Below are positions 8,141 through 15,869 of a stretch of 64,000 bases of DNA, one piece after another (position 1 is the stretch's first letter; every line of letters begins with the position of its first letter). Origin of the DNA: Bacillota bacterium (lineage in GTDB: Bacteria; Bacillota; Clostridia; Christensenellales; Aristaeellaceae). Below the pieces are notes generated by a model that did not search any database, was not told where the DNA came from, and saw only the letters and a list, made by a program, of their open reading frames with translations. The stretch lies in NCBI GenBank assembly GCA_023444095.1, contig JAEZRP010000032.1:82847-146846 (forward strand). Direction: 5' to 3'. Made by a program: the position numbers and the translations under genes.

Positions 8141-9142
8141 ATGGAAACCATCATCTCGGTGAAAAACCTGTCCCTTCAGTTCTCGCTCCGGTACGGAACA
8201 GTGCAGGCGCTTCGAAACGTGTCCCTCGACATTCCGCGCGGCAAGGTAACCGCGCTCGTCGGGGAATCCGGCAGCGGAAAAACCACCCTTGCCACCGCGC
8301 TCATGAAACTCGTATCCTTCCCCGGCGAGATCACGGAAGGCGAAATTCTGTATGAGGACAGAGACGTTATCAAAATGACTCCGCAGGAGCTTCATCGGTA
8401 TCGCTGGGAAGAGATCGCGATGGTGTTCCAGGCGGCGCAGAGCGCCTTGAATCCCGTCATGTGTGTCAGAGACATGATCGTCGAGACCTACCTGGCTCAC
8501 CGGCCCAAGACGCCGGAAAAGAAGATCATCGCGCGCATTGCGCAGCTCCTGGAATTTGTCAGGCTAGAGCCGGAGCGGATTCTCGCGAGCTACCCCCACG
8601 AATTATCCGGCGGCATGAAGCAGCGTGTGATGATCGCGTTCAGCCTTCTTCTGGAACCGAAATTCCTGATTCTGGATGAGCCAACCACGGCCCTCGACGT
8701 CATTACGCAGGACTATATATTCGAAATTCTCGCGCGCATCCGCCGGGAGATGGACGTGACGATGCTGCTTTTGACCCACGACATCTCGGTGGTCGCGAAG
8801 GTTTCCGATCGGATCGCGGTCATGTACGCGGGCAAGATCGTCGAGGAGGGCGACATCTTTCAGGTATTTGAGGAGCGTCGCCACCCCTATACGAAGCAGC
8901 TCATCGGCTCCGTTCCCTCCATCGCGGAGGAAACGCCCTCCCAGATCGAGGTGACGAGCGCGCCCCTGGACCTTTTCAATCTTCCGGCGGGTTGCGCGCT
9001 CATCGAACGCTGTCCCTTCGCCAAGCCCATCTGCACGCGGATCGAATCCGCGCCTTTCGTACTCTCGGACGACCACCGCGTGTACTGTCACCTGTACAAC
9101 AACGCGGAATACCGGAAGGAGGCGCTGATCCGTGGCCAGTGA
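8141..9142 (+). CDS. ABC importer ATPase, DppD/OppD type
   Basis: A 333-residue ATP-hydrolysing subunit with Walker A GESGSGKT (about residues 41-48), Q-loop, signature LSGGMKQR (about 152-159), Walker B FLILDEPT (about 172-179) and the switch histidine in LLLTHDISVVAKVSDR. After the ATPase core comes the oligopeptide-type C-terminal extension with four cysteines (GCALIERCPFAKPIC...YC), which in OppD/DppD relatives binds an iron-sulfur cluster. It forms a heterodimer with the following ATPase and powers the DppB/C-type permeases. Confidence 0.93.
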   Translation: METIISVKNLSLQFSLRYGTVQALRNVSLDIPRGKVTALVGESGSGKTTLATALMKLVSFPGEITEGEILYEDRDVIKMTPQELHRYRWEEIAMVFQAAQSALNPVMCVRDMIVETYLAHRPKTPEKKIIARIAQLLEFVRLEPERILASYPHELSGGMKQRVMIAFSLLLEPKFLILDEPTTALDVITQDYIFEILARIRREMDVTMLLLTHDISVVAKVSDRIAVMYAGKIVEEGDIFQVFEERRHPYTKQLIGSVPSIAEETPSQIEVTSAPLDLFNLPAGCALIERCPFAKPICTRIESAPFVLSDDHRVYCHLYNNAEYRKEALIRGQ

Positions 9143-9158
9143 AGAAAGGAGCGTGCTC

Positions 9159-10175
9159 ATGTCCATCCGGGACATGGACATTGCGTTTACCAAACGGAAG
9201 AACATCCTCGCGCCCATCAGAATCATGAAAGCGATCCACGACCTCTCGCTGGACATCCGTGCGGGAGAGATCATCGCGCTGGTGGGCGAGTCCGGTTGCG
9301 GAAAGACGACACTCGGAAAGGCCATTTGCGGCCTTTATAAACCCGAGAAGGGCCAGATTCTCTTTAACGGCAGGGACATCTGGGACATGCCGAAGGGCGA
9401 GTTTGAGGACTACCGCAGGAGCGTCCAGATGGTGCAGCAGGACTCCTACGCCGCGCTCAATCCCGTACGGAACATCTATGAGTCGCTTTCGGGGCCGCTC
9501 CTTGAAAAGAAAATATGCAAAAACGGCATGGAAGCGCGCGCGCGGGTGGCAGAGCTGTTAAGGACCGTGGAGCTCAATCCGCCGGAACTGTTCTACGAAA
9601 AGTACCCGCACCAGCTCTCCGGCGGACAGCGTCAGCGCATCCTCATGGCGCGCGCGATTTCGCTCTCCCCCAAACTCATCGTGGCAGACGAGCCGGTCTC
9701 GATGATTGACGTGTCGCTGCGCATCTCGATCCTCAACCTCATGAGCAGGCTCAACCGCGAATTGGGCATCGCGTTTGTGTACATCACCCACGACCTCGCC
9801 ACCGCGCGCTACATCGCGCAAACGGGCAAGATCTGCGTCATGTACCTCGGAAAGCTGGTCGAATACGGCGACATTCTGCCGATTCTGCGCAACCCCATGC
9901 ACCCCTATTTGCAGGTCTTAATCTCGGCTGTTCCCGTGCCGGATCCAAAACTCGAAAAGACGAAGAAGCGGCTGCCGCTTAAATCCATCGACATGCCCTC
10001 CATCGTTAATCCGCCCACGGGCTGCCCATTCCATCCGCGCTGCATCATCGCGGATGACAGGTGTGCGCGGAAGGACGCCCAACTGACGCCTGCCGAGGAC
10101 GGCCGCCTAGTCGCGTGCCATTATTATCGGGAGCTCGAGGCCCGCGCAAAGGTATATAAAGGGGAGATTATCTGA
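9159..10175 (+). CDS. ABC importer ATPase, DppF/OppF type
   Basis: The 338-residue partner ATPase. The start at 9159 is preferred over GTG at 9132 or 9153 because AGGAG (9147-9151) is 7 bases upstream. Walker A is GESGCGKT, the signature is LSGGQRQR, Walker B is KLIVADEPV (alanine in place of the usual leucine, as in many OppF subunits) and the switch region is YITHDLATARYIA. The C-terminal part has the conserved NPPTGCPFHPRC cysteine segment. Its gene overlaps the OppD-type gene, and its stop overlaps the start of a small membrane protein. Confidence 0.92.
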   Translation: MSIRDMDIAFTKRKNILAPIRIMKAIHDLSLDIRAGEIIALVGESGCGKTTLGKAICGLYKPEKGQILFNGRDIWDMPKGEFEDYRRSVQMVQQDSYAALNPVRNIYESLSGPLLEKKICKNGMEARARVAELLRTVELNPPELFYEKYPHQLSGGQRQRILMARAISLSPKLIVADEPVSMIDVSLRISILNLMSRLNRELGIAFVYITHDLATARYIAQTGKICVMYLGKLVEYGDILPILRNPMHPYLQVLISAVPVPDPKLEKTKKRLPLKSIDMPSIVNPPTGCPFHPRCIIADDRCARKDAQLTPAEDGRLVACHYYRELEARAKVYKGEII

Positions 10176-10393
10176 TGTCCGACGAAGAAAAGAGGGAAGC
10201 CAAATCGCCTCCCCATCTAGAGCGCAACACGCTCACCATCTCGATCCTGCTCTCGATCCTCGGACTCATCTGCCTCCCCTACGTCGAGTGGAGGGGTTCC
10301 ACCTGGTACGTCCTTATGCTCGTATTCATCGGAAACGCGGCCACCATCGTCTGGGTACTGGCACGGATCATGCGAGGGGGGAGGCGAAAGTGA
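10175..10393 (+). CDS. Small two-helix membrane protein closing the first importer operon
   Basis: A 72-residue protein of unknown family. It starts on the last base of the OppF-type stop (TGATG), so its translation is coupled to the transporter. A charged N-terminus (about 20 residues) is followed by a helix (about 22-38), a short loop with W and S, and a second helix (about 45-64) ending in basic RIMRGGRRK. The second helix resembles that of the 111-residue protein at the end of the second importer operon (Y-V-x-L...N-A...I-V...V-L-x-R-x-M-R-x). This suggests, as inference, a conserved small accessory subunit of these importers. Confidence 0.72.
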   Translation: MSDEEKREAKSPPHLERNTLTISILLSILGLICLPYVEWRGSTWYVLMLVFIGNAATIVWVLARIMRGGRRK

Positions 10394-10577
10394 GGATCGA
10401 AGCCCGATCTCCGCCGGTACAGTTCGAGTGCTCTTTTCAGAGTCGAGTCGGCCGAAGGGTCGGGCCTTCATTCGTTGCGTGAGGAGATACGCGCCTCCGG
10501 CATGAGCAGGGTTTTTGCGTATTTCTTCGTTTTCTTGCGCCTATTGATACATAAATCTGGTTGGTTTGCTTATATCC

Positions 10578-10600
10578 ACGTGGTCCTCTTTCCACGTTTT
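10578..10600 (+). terminator. Weak intrinsic terminator of the first importer operon
   Basis: ACGTGG and CCACGT form a 6-bp stem with an 8-base pyrimidine loop, followed by TTTT. It stands 185 bases after the last plus-strand gene and right at the end of the convergent minus-strand cluster. The bases between 10394 and 10577 contain no other feature that I can support. Confidence 0.45.
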
Positions 10601-10959
10601 CAGCAGTTTTCACCGCGTTTTTTTGCCTCATGCTCGTGGCAGATTTCCCCAGTGGATTTCAGTTCGCCCTTCAGGTAGCGCTCGACGGCGACGCGCGCAT
10701 TCCCTGTTGCGCCCGCGACAATTTCAACATTCCGCTCTTCGAAGATCTGCGCGGCCCCGCCGCCGAGACCGCCAGCAATGACGAGCTTCACGCCCAGATC
10801 CGCGAGAAAGTTGGGAAGGTAGCCCGGTCTGTGACCGGGATTCGGTATGGATGTCTCAGTAACGATGTTTTCGTCTTCCGCCTCGAATAGGCGAAAGTTC
10901 TCGCAATGTCCAAAGTGCTGGCAGACGTTGGCTCCAATGCTCGGTACGGCAATTTTCAT
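10600..10959 (-). CDS. NifX/NifB-type dinitrogenase cofactor-family protein
   Basis: A 119-residue small alpha/beta protein of the family that includes NifX, NafY and the C-terminal domain of NifB, which bind iron-sulfur or iron-molybdenum cofactor precursors. It opens with the family start MKIAVPS, then HFGHCENFRLFE (His/Cys-containing ligand segment, about residues 15-26) and the glycine-rich GGLGGGA near residue 63. A C-x-H-E-H tail near the end could bind metal. It is the last gene of an eight-gene minus-strand cluster. There is no nitrogenase gene in the window, so a general metallocofactor or Fe-S role is inferred. Confidence 0.85.
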   Translation of the reverse strand: MKIAVPSIGANVCQHFGHCENFRLFEAEDENIVTETSIPNPGHRPGYLPNFLADLGVKLVIAGGLGGGAAQIFEERNVEIVAGATGNARVAVERYLKGELKSTGEICHEHEAKKRGENC

Positions 10960-10970
10960 GGTGTTTCCTC

Positions 10971-11801
10971 CTACAAATAGATTTTCATCCCGGTCGACAG
11001 CCGATGAACCCGGTTCCCAAGTTTATCCATCAACAGGCGAACGCCTCCGTCCCCGGTGCAATGGCCTGTATAATAGATCGAGTCGTACTCCTGCAAGGCA
11101 TCTGCGACCTGGATCGCCATGCAGGCATTCTCGTCCGGTGCGCCCTCCGCGAGACACAGGTGAAACCCGCCAATCACATGCCTTGGCGTCTTCCCGCGCA
11201 GCATGCGGGCGGCTTCGATGATATTGATGATCCCTCTGTGCGCGCAGCCTGTAAACAGGATGTCTTCGTCCCCTTGCGTGATGATCATGCTTTGTTCGTG
11301 CGCAAAGTTATCCGGCGCGTACCCGTCCGGCGTGCCCGTAAGGAGCGTGCGGTTCGCAAGCGGTGGATATCGTGATTGCCTCACATCCGAAAACAGCAGG
11401 ATCTCGTCGGTCAGTTTCAAGAACGAGCCGACTTTTTGGATGCGCGGATGAGATTCGAGCTCTGGCTTTAGGCCGATCTCCACAATTTTGCATTCGTCCT
11501 GCGCACGCAGAGAATAGTGCGATTCAAACGCGTGCTCGCTCACATAGACGTCTGCGCGATCATTCCTTGCGAGGAATGCCTCCAAGCCGCCGCCATGGTC
11601 GTAATGACCATGCGAGATGACCGCGAGATCGACCGCGCCGATGTCGGCGTTCATCTTTTGGGCATTTTCAAGAAACAACCTGCCCTGTCCCAGGTCGAAC
11701 AGTATCCTGTGATTTCGCATCTCGATGAAGAGGCTCAAGCCGTGCTCGGCGCCAAATGGCGGGGAGATGGCGGTGTTTTCGACGAGGACCCGAATATTCA
11801 T
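10971..11801 (-). CDS. MBL-fold metal-dependent hydrolase (COG1237-like)
   Basis: A 276-residue metallo-beta-lactamase-fold enzyme. The metal-binding signature is ISHGHYDHGGG (about residues 59-69), with further ligand-type histidines in FTGCAHRGIINI (near 190) and HVIGGFHL (near 212). This pattern is that of the archaeal/clostridial group often annotated as dihydropterin ribofuranosylaminobenzene-phosphate synthase-like, for which the true reaction in bacteria is not established. It begins 4 bases after the upstream ATPase stop, so it is part of the metallocofactor operon. Confidence 0.87.
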   Translation of the reverse strand: MNIRVLVENTAISPPFGAEHGLSLFIEMRNHRILFDLGQGRLFLENAQKMNADIGAVDLAVISHGHYDHGGGLEAFLARNDRADVYVSEHAFESHYSLRAQDECKIVEIGLKPELESHPRIQKVGSFLKLTDEILLFSDVRQSRYPPLANRTLLTGTPDGYAPDNFAHEQSMIITQGDEDILFTGCAHRGIINIIEAARMLRGKTPRHVIGGFHLCLAEGAPDENACMAIQVADALQEYDSIYYTGHCTGDGGVRLLMDKLGNRVHRLSTGMKIYL

Positions 11802-11805
11802 CCGT

Positions 11806-12678
11806 TCACGACACCTCCAAGAGAGACTTGACTTTTTCAGACAACGCTTCTATCGCTTGCGCTGCCACACCTCCGTGGTCTACAATGGTTTCACCTGTGT
11901 TGACCGCTTCCACGACGTTCCGGTCAAACGGGATTCGCCCAAGAAACGGAATACCTGCTTTTGCACATGCCAGTTCGATCTCATCCGCGATCTCCGCGTT
12001 GACGTCTGCCTTGTTGACGCATACGGTACAGTTCGCGCCAAGCTGGCAGGCTGTCTTCAGAATTCGTTCCATGTCGCTGATCCCCGAAAGGGTCGGCTCG
12101 GCGACGATCAGGATCAGATCCACGCCGCTGACCGAGGCGATCACCGGGCAACCGATGCCAGGCGAGCCGTCGATGACGGCGATGCCCCCCATATCCCCCG
12201 CATCCTTTAGCCTTTTCTTGACCGCCGATACCAGCTTCCCGGAGTTTCCGCTGCCCATGCGCAACCGTGCGGTAGAAAAGAACCGATCACCGCCGCTGTA
12301 AGCGATCAAAGAACCTGTGACCGCGGGACGCATGGAGATTGCGCGCGCTTCACAGGCGACCGCGCACAGTGCACAGCCCTCGCACGCCGCGGGGTCAATC
12401 AGAAAATGACCACTCTTGTCCGATGCGATCGCGCGGAACCTGCAGAGCGAAACGCAAAGGCCGCATCTGTCGCACGCGCCTTGATCAATCTCTGCTTTCG
12501 GCAATCCGTAGTTGTCCTCTTCCGCTTTCCCCGGCGGAAAGGCAACCGATAAATGTAGGTTGGGTGCGTCGACGTCGCAGTCGGCGAACCTGTTAACGCC
12601 GAACAGGTGAATGAGCGCGCTGGCAACGGTGGTCTTGCCCGTGCCGCCTTTTCCGCTGAGTACGAGAAGCTTTTTCAC
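11806..12678 (-). CDS. MinD-superfamily ATPase with inserted ferredoxin domain (first copy)
   Basis: A 290-residue cytosolic P-loop ATPase of the SIMIBI/MinD class. It has a deviant Walker A GKGGTGKTT at residues 10-18, followed by CDVDAPN and two inserted 4Fe-4S clusters: CDRCGLCVSLC (near residue 69) and CEGCALCAVAC (near 99). The switch segment is IDGSPGIGCPV near 169. GTG is the start, overlapping the stop of its paralogue by 4 bases. Such pairs are encoded together in many anaerobes beside NifX-like proteins and are thought to handle Fe-S or metal cofactors; the reaction is unproven. Confidence 0.88.
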   Translation of the reverse strand: MKKLLVLSGKGGTGKTTVASALIHLFGVNRFADCDVDAPNLHLSVAFPPGKAEEDNYGLPKAEIDQGACDRCGLCVSLCRFRAIASDKSGHFLIDPAACEGCALCAVACEARAISMRPAVTGSLIAYSGGDRFFSTARLRMGSGNSGKLVSAVKKRLKDAGDMGGIAVIDGSPGIGCPVIASVSGVDLILIVAEPTLSGISDMERILKTACQLGANCTVCVNKADVNAEIADEIELACAKAGIPFLGRIPFDRNVVEAVNTGETIVDHGGVAAQAIEALSEKVKSLLEVS

Positions 12679-13517
12679 ACCGTCACCTCCTTCCTGATCT
12701 GGGCTAGGAGTTCCTCAAACACAGTTTTGACCCACTCGATCCGCTCCGACGCGACAAGGCCGATCGAATTCAAAGCACCCAACTGCTCGTCAAACCGGAT
12801 GCGCGCCACAATCGGAATGCCGTGCGCCAAGCAATACGTTTCGGATGGATTGTCGACGCCTTCCAGACACTTGTTGAGTACCGCCACCCGGGGCCGATGG
12901 AGCGCACCACATAATTCATCCGCCATCTCCAGATTATGGGCACCATACGTCGTTGGCTCGGCTACCAGGACGCAGAGGTCAGCTGCACGGACGCATTCCA
13001 TTGCGGCGCACGCGGTACCCGGCGGACAGTCGATGAAGATGTCCGAAACGGCCGCGTCGATGTCCGCCAAGAGTGCGCGGATGATTGGAACACCGCTCAC
13101 CTCGCCGGTATTCAGGATGCCTGTAGACACATCGACCGCACCATAGCTTCCACGCTCGACAATTCCGATCGTGCGCGGCCTCTCCGAGATCGCGGACGCG
13201 GGGCACAGATAGGCGCAGCCGCCGCAGGAATGGCAGATAGATTCCGTCAGCAGCGGTTTGCCTTTTACGAATGCAAGCGCACCAAACTGGCAGAACTGGA
13301 CGCACGCGCGGCAGCCAAGGCACTTTGCGGAATCAATGACCGGAACGAGCACCGACACCTCTTCGCGCGCCGGATTCACTGGTGCGAGAAACAGGTGCCC
13401 GTTCGGCTCCTCCACGTCGCAATCTACATATCTGCTGCGCCCGGCTATCGCCACCAGGTTGACGGAAACCAGCGTCTTGCCGGTTCCGCCCTTTCCGCTG
13501 AGAATTGCGATTTTCAC
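12675..13517 (-). CDS. MinD-superfamily ATPase with inserted ferredoxin domain (second copy)
   Basis: A 280-residue paralogue of the neighbouring ATPase. Features are Walker A GKGGTGKTL at residues 7-15, CDVEEPNGH, two 4Fe-4S motifs (CLGCRACVQFC near 68; CHSCGGCAYLC near 96) and the switch region IDCPPGTACAA near 162. GTG start and GTGA overlap with the upstream NifX-like gene show tight coupling. The two ATPases differ enough (about a third of positions shared by eye) to suggest an obligate heterodimer instead of a recent duplication. Confidence 0.88.
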   Translation of the reverse strand: MKIAILSGKGGTGKTLVSVNLVAIAGRSRYVDCDVEEPNGHLFLAPVNPAREEVSVLVPVIDSAKCLGCRACVQFCQFGALAFVKGKPLLTESICHSCGGCAYLCPASAISERPRTIGIVERGSYGAVDVSTGILNTGEVSGVPIIRALLADIDAAVSDIFIDCPPGTACAAMECVRAADLCVLVAEPTTYGAHNLEMADELCGALHRPRVAVLNKCLEGVDNPSETYCLAHGIPIVARIRFDEQLGALNSIGLVASERIEWVKTVFEELLAQIRKEVTV

Positions 13518-13876
13518 TTGTCATCCCCGTGGTGAAAACCCGGATGGATCGCGGTCAGCGGCTCCAGACGACCGGCCTGCAACGCGTCTACATTGGCAAG
13601 TGCCCCGTCAAGCCTTGCCTGATAGAGCCGAACTCCCGCGGCCTTCAGCACATTGGCCGCGTTCTCCCCGAGGCGGGGAGTGATAAGGGCTTCCGCGCCC
13701 AGATCAAGCACGACCTGTGCCGCCCGAATGCCCGTGCCGCCTTCGCTGTTCGCTGCAGTGTTCTCTAAGATCTCTGTTTTGTCACTGTCCGTGTCGGTCA
13801 GGCGAAAGTAGGGCGCACGCCCGAACGACGGGCAAACGGTCGTCCGATCCTCGTTTACCGGAACCAAAATTTTCAT
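13514..13876 (-). CDS. NifX/NifB-type cofactor-family protein (second)
   Basis: A 120-residue relative of the protein at the far end of the operon. It begins MKILVPVNED, has CPSFGRAPYFRLTD (about residues 15-28, the family cysteine/phenylalanine segment) and the ATPase-operon-typical GGTGIRAAQVVLDLGA helix. AGGAGG precedes the ATG. It stands directly upstream of the ferredoxin-ATPase pair and overlaps the first of them, so it likely delivers or carries a metal-sulfur cofactor for them (inference). Confidence 0.85.
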   Translation of the reverse strand: MKILVPVNEDRTTVCPSFGRAPYFRLTDTDSDKTEILENTAANSEGGTGIRAAQVVLDLGAEALITPRLGENAANVLKAAGVRLYQARLDGALANVDALQAGRLEPLTAIHPGFHHGDDK

Positions 13877-13912
13877 GATGCTCCTCCTCGATAACCCATC
13901 CTGAGATATGAA

Positions 13913-14758
13913 TTACTTCGCAAAACCGAGTGCCTTTTCCAGATTTTTAAATAGGTCGTCGAGCCAGTTGCCTTCGAAAAGCTCGATGACACCCCTGTCA
14001 CAGGCGACCGCAAGCCTTTTGTCGATCGGCAGATACGCAACGCTTGGGATACCATGCTTTTCGGCGATCGTTTCTGCCCGGCTCTCGCCGAAGGGTGTCA
14101 GCCTTTTCCCGCAATCGGGGCAGATCAGGTAACTCATATTCTCGACAAGACCGATCACGGGGATATTCATCATGCCCGCCATCCGCACCGCCTTCTCGAC
14201 GATCATGCCCACAAGCTCCTGCGGCGACGCGACCACGACCACGCCGTCCACCGGAAGCGATTGGAAGACCGTTAAAGGCACGTCTCCCGTGCCCGGAGGC
14301 ATATCGACGAACATGAAGTCCACGTCGCCCCAAACCACTTCCGACCAGAATTGCTTGACAGTGCCAGCAATGAGCGGTCCACGCCAGACGACAGGATCCG
14401 TGTCATTTTCGAGCAGCAGATTGAGCGACATGACATTGATCCCTGTCTTTGTCCGAACCGGAAATAGCCCCGCTTCGCTCCCCTCCGCACGCTGCTTCAA
14501 GCCGAATGACTTCGGGATGGACGGTCCCGTGATGTCGGCGTCCAGAATCGCGGACTTGTAGCCCGCGCGGCGGGCGAGTACGGCCAAGAGGGATGTTACG
14601 AGACTCTTTCCCACGCCGCCCTTACCGCTGACGACGGCGATCACCTTTTTGATCTGGGACAGTTCATTCGCCTTCGCGATAAAGTCAACAGGCTGATCGA
14701 CTTTCTCCGAACCGGACTCGTTGCTGGTTGAGCAGTTGTTGGTGCATTCGGTACTCAT
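13913..14758 (-). CDS. Mrp/NBP35-type Fe-S cluster carrier ATPase
   Basis: A 281-residue P-loop ATPase. After a cysteine-containing N-terminal stretch (C5, C9) comes the Mrp-type Walker A SGKGGVGKS (about residues 44-52), a DADITGPSIPK segment near 73, the DMPPGTGD switch motif near 151 and the paired-cysteine segment CPDCGK near 217 that holds a bridging 4Fe-4S cluster in Mrp/Ind1/Nbp35 proteins. It would assemble and hand over Fe-S clusters in the cytosol. It belongs to the same minus-strand unit as the NifX-like and MinD-type genes. Confidence 0.92.
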   Translation of the reverse strand: MSTECTNNCSTSNESGSEKVDQPVDFIAKANELSQIKKVIAVVSGKGGVGKSLVTSLLAVLARRAGYKSAILDADITGPSIPKSFGLKQRAEGSEAGLFPVRTKTGINVMSLNLLLENDTDPVVWRGPLIAGTVKQFWSEVVWGDVDFMFVDMPPGTGDVPLTVFQSLPVDGVVVVASPQELVGMIVEKAVRMAGMMNIPVIGLVENMSYLICPDCGKRLTPFGESRAETIAEKHGIPSVAYLPIDKRLAVACDRGVIELFEGNWLDDLFKNLEKALGFAK

Positions 14759-14799
14759 GCGATTTCCTTTCTATATTCCATACTTAAAGCTTTGGAACT

Positions 14800-15156
14800 T
14801 CAATATCCTCTGCCGTAACGGTGCCTCATGCAACCGCCGCAGCGACAGGTTTCCTCCAATCCATCACACAGCTGGTAATCACCGCCTTCGATCTTGAGAA
14901 CCCTACCATGGACCAGCGATTCCGCAATCTTGCGTCGTGCCTCGCTGTAAATGCGCTGGACACTTGTACGGGCGATATTCATCTGATCGGCGCATTCTTC
15001 CTGTGTGAAATTCTCCAGATCAATCAGGCGGATCGACTCGTACTCGTCGACGGACATGGTGACCGGCGGCTCTTGTTCTGGCCGCGCATCCAGCGGTCCA
15101 TATCGATTGCGCTCAGGTAGACAGCAAACTTTGCGCCATTTTCTCGGTCTTGGCAT
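14800..15156 (-). CDS. DUF134-family HTH protein, likely regulator of the cluster
   Basis: A 118-residue protein. The start at 15156 is preferred because GGAGGGAAGT immediately precedes it and because the product then begins with MPRPRKWRKVC, the family's usual N-terminus. A sigma-70 region 4-like helix-turn-helix (QEECADQMNIARTSVQRIYSEARRKIAE) occupies about residues 50-80. The C-terminus has a cysteine group (C-D-G...C-R-C-G-G-C) that could bind metal or a cluster. Second in the operon, it is the natural candidate to bind the inverted repeat at the operon promoter (inference). Confidence 0.87.
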   Translation of the reverse strand: MPRPRKWRKVCCLPERNRYGPLDARPEQEPPVTMSVDEYESIRLIDLENFTQEECADQMNIARTSVQRIYSEARRKIAESLVHGRVLKIEGGDYQLCDGLEETCRCGGCMRHRYGRGY

Positions 15157-15237
15157 ACTTCCCTCCATTTCAGCCCGTTCTTTTTCCGAGTTCAGATTTG
15201 ACGGGAGAGAGACGAATCCCTCCCCCGCGCATCGTCA

Positions 15238-15516
15238 TTACATGTCCTCAAGTTGTCTGTTGACGGAATCGAGCCCTGTTTCGAGCGCCGCTTTGCGTCG
15301 TTCGAGTATCTCCCTGCGAGAGACGTCGTCTGACTGGAAATCGGAGGCGAAAAATCTTCCGTACCCTCGTCCGTAACCACAGCCCCGGCGCCAACCAAGG
15401 CCAAGACCCAGACCGCGCCCCGTTCCGTAACCCGGTGCTGCACCTGTGCAGAAGCCGAAGCCCCTGCCTGTCATCGGACCCGCACCCATTGGTCCTGTTC
15501 CATTTCTTCCCGGCAT
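15238..15516 (-). CDS. DUF5320-type glycine-rich small protein
   Basis: A 92-residue protein whose first half is glycine- and methionine-rich (MPGRNGTGPMGAGPMTGRG, with two cysteines in GFCTG and RGCGYGRGYG) and whose second half is a charged helical stretch (about 60-92). This composition and its place ahead of DUF134, Mrp and NifX-like genes are typical of the DUF5320 group; the function is unknown. AAAGGAGGTG precedes the start. It is the first gene after the operon promoter. Confidence 0.82.
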   Translation of the reverse strand: MPGRNGTGPMGAGPMTGRGFGFCTGAAPGYGTGRGLGLGLGWRRGCGYGRGYGRFFASDFQSDDVSRREILERRKAALETGLDSVNRQLEDM

Positions 15517-15539
15517 ATTGCCTGCACCTCCTTTATGGT

Positions 15540-15588
15540 CATATGCCCTTTACGAAGCCCATTATACTCGGATTCGGGCATATGTCAA
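15540..15588 (-). promoter_or_regulatory. Promoter of the metallocofactor cluster with inverted-repeat operator
   Basis: Read on the minus strand, TTGACA (15583-15588) and TATAAT (15561-15566) are 16 bases apart. CATATGCCC (15540-15548) and GGGCATATG (15576-15584) form a perfect 9-bp inverted repeat with half-site centres 36 bp apart. One half overlaps the -35 box and the other lies downstream of the start site, a layout suited to repression by looping or cooperative binding. Confidence 0.72.
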
Positions 15589-15655
15589 TATTTTTCTCTT
15601 TGCATCTTTTTTAGGTGTCCAAATCCACCCTTTCAATACAGACCAAAGGCAGCGC

Positions 15656-15688
15656 AAAAAACCTGCCGATCATTGATCTGATCGGCAG
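15656..15688 (-). terminator. Minus-strand intrinsic terminator without an obvious gene
   Basis: ATCGGCAG and CTGCCGAT form an 8-bp stem with a 10-base loop. On the minus strand the stem is followed by G and six T residues (15661-15656). No minus-strand gene lies immediately upstream; it would end transcripts coming antisense from the cas promoter region, or a small RNA encoded within 15690-15860. The rest of that interval holds only the plus-strand cas promoter. Confidence 0.6.
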
Positions 15689-15810
15689 AGGTCGTAAGAA
15701 GAATCGATTTCCCAGTAATGGAGATATCCCTGCGGCAGCTTATACAGTCGCTTTGCGGCTTCCTTTCATCTTCATCGATATCAATCTTTTACTATCATTT
15801 ATCATTTGCG

Positions 15811-15838
15811 TTGACACCATGTAAATATATAGTATAAT
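15811..15838 (+). promoter_or_regulatory. Promoter of the cas operon
   Basis: TTGACA (15811-15816) and TATAAT (15833-15838) with a 16-base spacer sit 31 bases ahead of the cas3 start, in an AT-rich stretch unlike the surrounding coding DNA. All seven cas genes follow on the same strand with short gaps or overlaps, so one transcript probably covers them. Confidence 0.8.
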
Positions 15839-15869
15839 TCTTTTAGACTACACATGTGAGGCAAATAAC

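Noticed and set aside
8500..8700. Possible frameshift in importer ATPases because long alternative frames exist
   Set aside because: All Walker, signature and switch motifs are continuous in the chosen frame; the alternative frames are GC-driven shadows.
15615..15824. 69-residue open frame between the metallocofactor promoter and the cas promoter
   Set aside because: It crosses the orphan terminator and the cas promoter and has no plausible ribosome binding site.
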